Positions 1 through 6,033 of a stretch of DNA of 6,033 nt are shown one piece after another; position 1 is the stretch's first letter, and each line of letters opens with the position of its first letter. The DNA comes from JAYQPQ01 sp038145405 (GTDB lineage: Bacteria; Pseudomonadota; Gammaproteobacteria; Pseudomonadales; GM7GCV1): assembly GCA_038145405.1 (NCBI GenBank), contig JAYQPQ010000080.1, positions 1 through 6,033 on the forward strand, written 5' to 3'. The notes below the pieces were generated by a model, which had not been told where the DNA came from, ran no database searches, and saw only the letters and a program-made list of their open reading frames with translations. Position numbers and translations under genes: made by a program.

Positions 1-857
<857 letters not shown>

Positions 858-878
858 CTGTGTTCAGGTTCCGGTTTT

Positions 879-1974
879 TTATAGCCCCGCCTTGAGCGAC
901 GCTTCGATGAAGGGATCCAGGGCACCGTCCAGGACAGCCTGAGTATTACGGGTTTCTACGCCGGTACGCAAATCCTTGATACGTGCGTCGTCCAGCACAT
1001 AGGAGCGGATCTGACTGCCCCAGCCGATATCGGCCTTGCTGTCCTCCAGCGCCTGCTGTTCGGCATTGCGCTTTTGCAGCTCGAGCTCGTAGAGCTTGGC
1101 CTTGAGTTGCTTCCAAGCCTTGTCGCGGTTGGCGTGCTGCGAGCGTTCGCTCTGACACTGTACGACGATACCGCTCGGCTCGTGGGTAAGGCGAATGGCT
1201 GAATCCGTCTTGTTGACGTGTTGGCCGCCGGCACCGCTGGCGCGATAGGTGTCGGTGCGCACATCGGCGGGGTTGATCTCGATTTCGATCTCGTCATCGA
1301 TTTCTGCCGAGACGAACACCGAGGCAAAGGACGTATGGCGGCGGTTGCCGGAATCGAAGGGCGACTTGCGCACCAGGCGATGGACGCCCGTCTCGGTGCG
1401 CAACCAGCCATAGGCATACTCGCCCTGCACGTGGATGGTGGCGCTCTTGATGCCCGCCACTTCGCCCGCCGAGCATTCGATCAAATCGCCCTTAAAGCCC
1501 TTGGCTTCGACCCAGCGCAGGTACATGCGCAGCAGCATTTCCGCCCAGTCCTGCGCCTCGGTGCCGCCGGAGCCGGCCTGTATATCCAGGTAGGCGGAAT
1601 TGGCGTCCAGCTCACCGGCAAACATGCGACGGAATTCGAGCTGCTGCAATTGGCTTTCGAGTTTGTCGATATCCTGCGCCAGGCTCTGCAGCGATTGTTC
1701 GTCGTTTTCCGCAGCGATAATTTCCAGCAGTTCCCCGCTGTCCTTTACCCCATTACGAATCGCATCCAGAGCCTCGACCACCTCTTCCAGACTGGCCCGC
1801 TCGCGGCCCAGCTGCTGGGCACGCTCCGGATTGTTCCACACGCCAGGTTCGGCCAGCTCCAACTCGACTTCGGCGAGACGCTCCCGCTTCAGGTCATAGT
1901 CAAAGATACCCCCTGAGCAACTCGACACGCTCGTGGATGTCGCTCAGCTGGTTGAGGTAGGGATTGATTTCCAT
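879..1974 (-). CDS. prfB: Peptide chain release factor 2, read through a programmed +1 frameshift
   Basis: RF2 recognises UAA and UGA in the ribosomal A site and triggers hydrolysis of peptidyl-tRNA. The first frame starts at ATG 1974-1972 (MEINPYLNQLSDIHERVE) and meets an in-frame TGA at 1902-1900 after 24 codons. Skipping T1902 continues at GAC (1901-1899) as DYDLKRERL and runs to TAA at 881-879. The full product is 364 residues, against 365 in E. coli. It shows the SPF tripeptide for stop-codon recognition (204-206), the catalytic GGQ loop (249-251) in SGAGGQHVN, and the C-terminal GSQIRSYVLDD and VETRNTQAVLDG blocks. The residue before SGAGGQ is Ala, the common form, and not the Thr of E. 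coli K-12. A start near 1928 in the second frame would be wrong because it lacks the conserved N-terminus. lysS follows 21 nt downstream. Confidence 0.97.
1899..1914 (-). promoter_or_regulatory. RF2 autoregulatory +1 frameshift site
   Basis: Read on the minus strand, AGGGGG (1914-1909), TAT, the slippery CTT (1905-1903), TGA (1902-1900) and a following C reproduce the known prfB recoding cassette. The AGGGGG acts as an internal Shine-Dalgarno sequence pairing with 16S rRNA. The Leu-tRNA slips from CUU to UUU, and UGAC is a poor stop context read by RF2 itself. When RF2 is scarce the ribosome shifts and makes more RF2; when it is plentiful translation ends after 24 residues. As I recall it, this 16-nt stretch is identical to the E. 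coli element. Confidence 0.96.
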
Positions 1975-2026
1975 CGCATGCGTCCGCTGTGAAACCGCGG
2001 CATTCTACTGAAATTGCCGGCGGAGT

Positions 2027-2448
2027 TTAAGGTTGTTGCGGCCGGCGCCGGAAATGCCAATGGTTGCGTTCAAGCAGCCACTGCAGCGCCTCGGCTTCGC
2101 CAACAAAGTAATTCCAGTGCATACCGCCCTGGCGACTGGCGAGTCGATAGGCATCCCATACCTCGTGACCCCATTGCTCGGCCGCCACGATAGCCGCCGA
2201 GCGCAGCGACGCGAGCGGACCCGGCAGCCCTGCCAGAGCGGGAAATCGGACCACCAGGGCCAGCGGTGTTTGGCGGGGCAATTGCAACCGACGAAAGTCG
2301 TAGAGCAGCGGGGCCTGGCGTTGCACAGCCAACGCCCGGGCGGCGGACACCATCCGCTGCGCCGACTGCAGGCCGAGCACGCCAATGCAGTTAATACGAA
2401 TCAGCCCAAGGGCTCATCGAAGAAGAGCTGGTAATCGAAAGTTTCCAT
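2027..2448 (-). pseudogene. Small unrecognised protein, interrupted by a one-base frameshift
   Basis: The best start is ATG 2448-2446, with AAGGA at 2460-2456 and 7-nt spacing. That frame encodes only METFDYQLFFDEPLG before TGA at 2403-2401. The following frame is open from just after a TGA at 2416-2414 down to TAA at 2029-2027, with typical GC-rich codon use. The frames join in a window of about 13 nt. Adding one base to the CCC run (2410-2412) or GGG run (2405-2407) gives a continuous 140-residue protein reading DEPLGLIRINCIGVLGLQ. The result is a compact alpha/beta-looking protein with a hydrophobic beta-strand pattern near the start, LLYDFRRL in the middle and WNYFVGEAEALQWLLE near the end. 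That tail resembles small STAS/SpoIIAA-like proteins, but this is only a fold guess. It may be a pseudogene, a sequencing error or a -1 recoded gene. Without the upstream part, a GTG at 2380 would give 117 residues but has no visible ribosome site. Confidence 0.6.
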
Positions 2449-2449
2449 C

Positions 2450-2464
2450 TGACAATCCTTGTCA
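2450..2464 (-). promoter_or_regulatory. Ribosome binding site inside a perfect 6-bp inverted repeat
   Basis: Between dinG and the small gene, the minus strand reads TGACAA GGA TTGTCA, a perfect inverted repeat with a 3-nt centre. The Shine-Dalgarno AAGGA (2460-2456) spans one arm and the loop, ending 7 nt before the ATG at 2448. A hairpin would hold part of the site in a short stem, which could modulate initiation or make it depend on ribosomes finishing dinG immediately upstream. The function is inferred; the repeat itself is seen directly. Confidence 0.5.
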
Positions 2465-4510
2465 TCACATTCTCTGAAATACCCGTTTAAAGGGCGGCAG
2501 CGCGTTGAGCAACTGCCTGCCGTAGGCGCGATTGAGCAGGCGCCGATCAAGCACCACTACCCTACCACTGTCCTGTTCCGAGCGCATTAGACGCCCCGCC
2601 GCCTGCACCAGCGCCAGGGAGGCAGCCGGCAACATAATGGCGCCAAAGGCGTTGCGACCCTGGGCTTGCATCCATTCACCCAGGCTCTCCACCACCGGAT
2701 CATCCGGCACCGGGAAGGGAATCTTGGCGATAATCACCTGGGTGCAGTAATCGCCCGGTAGATCGATGCCCTCGGCAAAGCTGGCCAGGCCAAAAATGAT
2801 ACTGGCCTGACCGGCGTCGATGCGCTCGCGATGGCGGCGCAAAATTTCCTGCTTGCTGAAGCTGCCCTGCACCAGCAAGGGAGTATCCGAGCTATCGGCC
2901 AGGTGATTGGCCATCTCCTGCATCTGCCGATCGCTGGCGAAGAGCACCAGGCTGGCGGCGTCGCCGCGCTCCAGCACCTGCGCCAAATACAGCTTGAGGT
3001 AGGCGTCGTGCGCCTTGACGTCACCGGCTTCCGGGCAGTCGGGAGGAATGACCAGTTCGGCGCGACCGGCGAAATCGAAGGGGCTGGCAAAGCGCGCCTG
3101 TAGAAAGCCCTGCGGCAATCCCAGGCTCTCCTGCAAACGACCGAAGGAACCGAGCGACGCCAGGGTAGCCGAGGTCAGCACCGCACCCGCCGCGCGCGAC
3201 CAAAGGTGCTCGGACAGCAGGTCGGCAATCTGCAGCGGCATGGCGTTGAGGGTGAAATCCTGGCGCAGCGAGAACAGGCGCAGCCAGCGCGCCATAACAG
3301 GGCCCTCGATAGCGGCAAAATCACCACAGGCTAGCGCTACACCTTCCAGACGCGCCTGCAGCTGACCCGCCGGCCCCATCCACTGCGCTGCGGTCTGGCG
3401 CGCCAGAGTCTCGGCAGATTCCAGTAAGGATTCCAGTTTGGCACTGATGTCTGCCAGCAGCAGGTGCAACTGACGCGCGACCTTGCCCATTCGTTCGGTC
3501 GCCTGACGCAACTCGACATCGACCCGACCCTGGGCAAAGCGAATTTGTTCCGCCTCCTGTCCACCCCAGGAAGCCACCAGCACCTGCCGCAGTTCACTCA
3601 GGGGATTTGCATAGGCATCGAGCTGGGCGGCCAATTGCGTTAGCACTGTGTTCAAACTGGGAATATTTGCAGCCTGCAGACGCCGGACAAATTCCTCCAT
3701 TTGCTCGATCAGACCCTCCATGCCACTGAGGCGCGCCGAGCTGGCAAAGTGATTGCGCGCCTTGTCCTCCAGATGATGGGCCTCATCAAAAACATAAATA
3801 CTGTCTTCGGGCGCCGGCAGAATGACGCCGCCACCCAGCGACAGATCCGACAGTACCAGGTCGTGATTGGTGATCAGGCAATCCACGGACTCCAGCTCTT
3901 CGCGGGCCTGGAAAAAGGCGCACTCGCTGATCTTGGGACAACGTCGATTGAGACATTGATACCTATCGGTGATCAGAGGTCGCCAGTCGCGATCCTCCAA
4001 GGCCTCCACCCAGTGATCGCGATCGCCATCCCAGTCGCCTTTGAGCAAGGCATCCTGCAGCTCGATATACAGCGCTCGAGACCTGCTATCCGCTTCCGAA
4101 AACATCGGCAGGTCCGCGCCCTCGAGGGCAAGTTGTTCGAGCTTGAGATTGCAGGCGTAGCGTCCTCTGCCCTTGGCCAGGGCATAGGTGAAATCGAGTT
4201 CGCAAATGCGCTTGATGGCCGGCAGATCCTTGGCGATAAGCTGCTCCTGCAAAGCCACGGTAGCCGTCGAAACCACCAGGTGCTTGCCCTTGGCGCGCGC
4301 GGTGGCTAATGCGGGCAGCAGATAGGCCAGGGTTTTGCCGGTACCCGTACCTGCCTCTACCACGGCGATGGCCGGCTCAGCGCTGCGCCAGAGCGCCTGA
4401 GTAATGGCGGCAATCATCTGACGCTGCCCGCCACGCGGGCGAAAGTCGTTGCCGGCAATAAATTGCCGATACTGCGTCTGGATTGCTTCGCGTACTGCCT
4501 GGGGTATCAA
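2465..4510 (-). CDS. dinG: ATP-dependent iron-sulfur DNA helicase DinG
   Basis: Superfamily 2 helicase of the XPD/DinG group, a 5'-to-3' translocase that unwinds forked DNA, R-loops and G-quadruplex-type structures during repair. The product is 681 residues, against about 715 in E. coli and Pseudomonas. Visible motifs are Walker A EAGTGTGKT (52-60), motif Ia VVSTATVALQEQ, four Fe-S cysteines C120, C186, C191 and C197 with the E. coli spacing of 5 and 6 between the last three, the DEAH box (242-245), motif III-like LTSATL (445-450), FGLASFAEGIDLPGD (573-587) and motif VI QAAGRLMR (636-643). The start is TTG at 4510-4508, chosen because MIPQAVREAIQTQYRQFI aligns with the Pseudomonas DinG N-terminus and no in-frame ATG lies just upstream. 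Its start overlaps the amidotransferase stop by 4 nt (TTGA), implying translational coupling. I see no LexA box at the head of the operon, so SOS control is not supported here. Confidence 0.96.
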   Translation of the reverse strand: MIPQAVREAIQTQYRQFIAGNDFRPRGGQRQMIAAITQALWRSAEPAIAVVEAGTGTGKTLAYLLPALATARAKGKHLVVSTATVALQEQLIAKDLPAIKRICELDFTYALAKGRGRYACNLKLEQLALEGADLPMFSEADSRSRALYIELQDALLKGDWDGDRDHWVEALEDRDWRPLITDRYQCLNRRCPKISECAFFQAREELESVDCLITNHDLVLSDLSLGGGVILPAPEDSIYVFDEAHHLEDKARNHFASSARLSGMEGLIEQMEEFVRRLQAANIPSLNTVLTQLAAQLDAYANPLSELRQVLVASWGGQEAEQIRFAQGRVDVELRQATERMGKVARQLHLLLADISAKLESLLESAETLARQTAAQWMGPAGQLQARLEGVALACGDFAAIEGPVMARWLRLFSLRQDFTLNAMPLQIADLLSEHLWSRAAGAVLTSATLASLGSFGRLQESLGLPQGFLQARFASPFDFAGRAELVIPPDCPEAGDVKAHDAYLKLYLAQVLERGDAASLVLFASDRQMQEMANHLADSSDTPLLVQGSFSKQEILRRHRERIDAGQASIIFGLASFAEGIDLPGDYCTQVIIAKIPFPVPDDPVVESLGEWMQAQGRNAFGAIMLPAASLALVQAAGRLMRSEQDSGRVVVLDRRLLNRAYGRQLLNALPPFKRVFQRM

Positions 4511-5211
4511 GCTGTCGACCGCGTCAGGTGGTCGAGCAGTGCACGCATCAGCGCCTGGGTTTGCACAAATCGCTCGGGAGCGGCCAGCATCTCGGCTTCG
4601 CTCTGCACGTGGCGCGACCCATCCAGTTCGTGAGGCGCAGCGCGCGCCAGGCGGCGCACAGCGGCGGCATCGAACTCCAGATGAAACTGCAGGCCGATCA
4701 CGCGTTCGCCGTAGGCAAAGCCCTGATTAGTGCAGGCCTGACTGCTGCCGAGCTGGACCGCACCGGCCGGAATATCAAATGTCTCACCATGCCAATGCAG
4801 GGGCATAAAGCGGGCGGGGAAAGGCGGCAAGGCAGAAGTCATACCCCAGTCGGCTGATCGCTCGACGCCGTGCCAGCCGATTTCGCGGTAACCCATGGGG
4901 CGGACCTGGGCACCCAGCACCTGGGCGATAAGTTGCGCTCCGAGGCACACACCAAGGACGGGGCGGTCGGCGCGAATGGCGGCTTCGATAGCCTGCTTCT
5001 CTGCGCGCAGCCAGGGAAATTCGCTTTCGTCGTGCACGCTCATGGGCCCACCCATGACCACCAGAAAATCCTGCGCGCCAAGTGGCACCGGCAATTCGCC
5101 ACGGTAAAGGTGCACGATCTGCACCCGGTCCGACGAGCCGGTGTGCTGAAAAAAGGGAGCAATGGTACCGGGCCCTTCAAAGGGCACGTGTTGTAACACC
5201 TGAACTATCAC
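4507..5211 (-). CDS. Class I glutamine amidotransferase-like protein
   Basis: Stand-alone 234-residue protein of the GMP-synthase-like GATase1 group, cytoplasmic with no signal peptide. The fold markers are present in order: VVMGGPMSVHDE (51-62), the nucleophile elbow GVCLGAQ with Cys89, the segment LHWHGETFDIPAGA (138-151), and QFHLEF (175-180) with His177 and Glu179 completing the triad. The intact triad suggests active glutaminase or related amide-hydrolase chemistry. There is no fused synthetase domain, and the acceptor substrate cannot be told from sequence; many relatives are only annotated as GMP synthase-like. The start is GTG at 5211-5209, supported by GGAG (5222-5219) with 7-nt spacing and by the typical N-terminus MIVQVLQHVPFEGPG. 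It is the first gene of the leftward block and ends in a 4-nt overlap with dinG. Confidence 0.9.
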   Translation of the reverse strand: MIVQVLQHVPFEGPGTIAPFFQHTGSSDRVQIVHLYRGELPVPLGAQDFLVVMGGPMSVHDESEFPWLRAEKQAIEAAIRADRPVLGVCLGAQLIAQVLGAQVRPMGYREIGWHGVERSADWGMTSALPPFPARFMPLHWHGETFDIPAGAVQLGSSQACTNQGFAYGERVIGLQFHLEFDAAAVRRLARAAPHELDGSRHVQSEAEMLAAPERFVQTQALMRALLDHLTRSTA

Positions 5212-5220
5212 TTTCCAACT

Positions 5221-5232
5221 CCGCTACAGCGG
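5221..5232. repeat. Short inverted repeat next to the amidotransferase ribosome site
   Basis: CCGCT and AGCGG flank a 2-nt centre (CCGCTACAGCGG on the plus strand). In the leftward transcript the second arm ends in the GG of the GGAG Shine-Dalgarno at 5222-5219, so pairing could partly mask it. A 2-nt loop is too tight for a full 5-bp RNA stem, so a 4-bp stem is more realistic, and the effect may be nil. Confidence 0.3.
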
Positions 5233-5270
5233 CCCGCCACAAGGCCTGACGGTGCCATGGAATTCACGCC

Positions 5271-5298
5271 TTTATTAACCAATCTTTACACCCGTCAA
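5271..5298 (-). promoter_or_regulatory. Candidate sigma70 promoter for the leftward gene block
   Basis: On the minus strand a -35 hexamer TTGACG (5298-5293, five of six matches) is followed after 16 nt by AATAAA (5276-5271, four of six matches to TATAAT). Transcription would begin near 5264, leaving a leader of about 50 nt before the GTG at 5211. It is the best promoter match in the divergent region and is correctly placed for the amidotransferase-dinG block. The prediction is by eye only. Confidence 0.4.
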
Positions 5299-5322
5299 CT
5301 TCAACGCTACAGGGCGACTACC

Positions 5323-5328
5323 TATGAT
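5323..5328 (+). promoter_or_regulatory. Candidate -10 element for the efflux adaptor gene
   Basis: TATGAT matches five of six bases of the -10 consensus. It would start transcription near 5335, about 20 nt before the ATG at 5355. The best upstream hexamer at 17-nt spacing is TTCAAC (5300-5305), only three of six matches, so the promoter may be weak or activator-dependent. The -35 regions of this candidate and of the leftward promoter lie only a few bases apart. Confidence 0.25.
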
Positions 5329-5354
5329 GAGCGCTCACTTGAGGCAGAGCACCA

Positions 5355-6033
5355 ATGATAAAGCTATTGCAAAACAAATGGGTCTGGATCGCTGCAGTCG
5401 GTGGCGCCGGAGTACTATGGTTTTTTTCCGGCGACAACAGTACCTCGAACCTAAGTTTTCAGACCCAGGCCGTCAGCCGTGGCAATCTGGAGAGCATCGT
5501 CAATACCGCCGGCACCATCAACCCGACCATTACTGTACAGGTCGGCTCGGAAGTTTCCGGCCTTATCAAAGAGCTGCTCGTCGACTTCAACTCGCCGGTT
5601 ACCGAGGGTCAATTGCTGGCTCGCATCGACGACCGCGACATCCTGGTCACCCTGCGCCAGCGCGAGGCGGATCTGGGAACGGCTAAGGCTAACCTGGTTC
5701 AGTCACAGGCGGCCCTGATCAATGCCGAGACCCGTCTGCAGTTCTCCCGAAATGAACTGGAGCGCATCAAGACCCTGATCGATCGTCGTCTGGTCAGCGA
5801 GAGCGAACTGGAAACGGCCACCAACAACGTCCGTTCAGCTGAAGCCAGCCTGGAGCAGGCCAAGTCCAATATTGTTTCTGCCCAGGCCAATATTTTGCAG
5901 CGCGAAGCTCAGCTGGAGCAGACGCAGATCGACCTGGAGCGTACCTACATCCGCTCGCCGGTGGATGGCGTCGTGCTGAACCGCCTGGTGGATCTGGGTC
6001 AGGCGGTATCCGCCAACCAGAACATTCCCACTC
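5355..6033 (+). CDS. MacA-like periplasmic adaptor of a tripartite efflux pump (3' end beyond the window)
   Basis: HlyD/MacA-family membrane fusion protein linking an inner-membrane transporter to a TolC-type outer-membrane channel. 226 codons are visible of the usual 370-400. Residues 1-8 are basic, 9-24 form a single hydrophobic anchor (WVWIAAVGGAGVLWFF), and there is no lipobox cysteine, so it is probably an uncleaved signal anchor with a periplasmic body. The first lipoyl half spans about 62-92 (VGSEVSGLIKELLVDFNSPV). A coiled-coil hairpin covers about 95-195, and the second lipoyl half begins at YIRSPVDGVVLNRLVDLGQ. The hairpin tip carries the R-x3-L-x6-S channel-docking pattern as R137, L141 and S148. 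The ATG at 5355 is preceded by GAGG (5341-5344) at a longish 10-nt spacing; ATGs at 5324 and 5327 are out of frame. A MacB-type ABC transporter probably follows, which would make this macA, but it lies outside the window. Confidence 0.9.
   Translation, partial: MIKLLQNKWVWIAAVGGAGVLWFFSGDNSTSNLSFQTQAVSRGNLESIVNTAGTINPTITVQVGSEVSGLIKELLVDFNSPVTEGQLLARIDDRDILVTLRQREADLGTAKANLVQSQAALINAETRLQFSRNELERIKTLIDRRLVSESELETATNNVRSAEASLEQAKSNIVSAQANILQREAQLEQTQIDLERTYIRSPVDGVVLNRLVDLGQAVSANQNIPT

Larger units (their letters stand above)
5212..5354. other. Divergent intergenic region
   Basis: This 143-bp stretch separates the leftward amidotransferase-dinG-prfB-lysS block from the rightward efflux adaptor gene. 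Its middle (about 5261-5310) is the most AT-rich part and carries both promoter candidates with closely placed -35 regions, so a bound regulator could affect both directions. I see no tRNA, small ORF with good support, riboswitch fold, LexA box or terminator hairpin. Confidence 0.6.

Noticed and set aside
1218..1916. Long plus-strand open frame (232 codons) opposite prfB
   Set aside because: It lies entirely antisense to the certain RF2 gene, its composition reflects RF2 codon periodicity, and it resembles no known protein.
2002..2030. Possible prfB promoter: TAGAAT (2007-2002) with TTAAAC (2030-2025) on the minus strand
   Set aside because: The -10 is fair but the -35 matches only three of six bases, so it was not listed as a feature.
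2042..2051. 10-bp palindrome CCGGCGCCGG near the end of the small gene
   Set aside because: It lies in coding sequence, has no T-run after it to act as a terminator, and is expected occasionally in GC-rich DNA.
2005..2385. Minus-strand frame of 126 codons over the small gene
   Set aside because: It is rich in Cys, Arg and Trp like a shadow frame, while the frame ending at 2027 has normal codon use and a better protein pattern.
3701..4309. Plus-strand open frame (202 codons) opposite dinG
   Set aside because: It overlaps the Fe-S and Walker regions of DinG on the other strand and is explained as a shadow of GC-rich coding sequence.
5212..5354. LexA/SOS box upstream of the dinG block
   Set aside because: I looked for CTGT-N8-ACAG on both strands and found only isolated half sites (CTGT and ACAG) without the proper partner.
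5324..5686. Plus-strand frame from ATG 5324 overlapping the efflux adaptor start
   Set aside because: It is out of frame with the adaptor, and its product is an Arg-rich shadow sequence.

Overview
The window looks like chromosomal DNA of a fairly GC-rich gammaproteobacterium, probably near the Pseudomonadales or Cellvibrionales. The evidence is a prfB-lysS pair in the order known from Escherichia coli, an RF2 gene with the classic recoding site, a DinG helicase closest in pattern to the Pseudomonas form, and a MacA-type efflux adaptor. No phage, transposon, CRISPR array, tRNA or rRNA is visible. I judged relatedness from remembered family sequences; no database search was run.

Five genes run leftward on the minus strand and are tightly packed. 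From 5' to 3' they are a class I glutamine amidotransferase-like protein (5211-4507), the iron-sulfur helicase DinG (4510-2465), a small unrecognised protein broken by a frameshift (2448-2027), release factor 2 (1974-879, read through a programmed +1 frameshift) and lysyl-tRNA synthetase (from 857, cut by the left edge). The junctions are a 4-nt overlap, then gaps of 16, 52 and 21 nt. This fits one operon or two overlapping units. Only prfB and lysS have an obvious shared theme, translation; the first three genes have no clear functional link to them.

On the right, a 143-bp intergenic region (5212-5354) separates this block from a divergent plus-strand gene (from 5355, cut by the right edge). 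That gene encodes the periplasmic adaptor of a MacAB-like tripartite efflux pump. The intergenic region holds a reasonable sigma70-type promoter for the leftward block and a weaker candidate for the rightward gene.

Three things stand out. The RF2 recoding site is intact. The small gene between dinG and prfB needs a single-base correction, or a -1 ribosomal shift, within a window of about 13 nt to give a continuous protein. Inside lysS, a 72-nt island of AT-rich, rare-type codons sits at the junction between the anticodon-binding and catalytic domains and contains a 9-bp inverted repeat. I found no convincing new multi-gene system; the frameshifted gene and the lysS codon island are the best leads.
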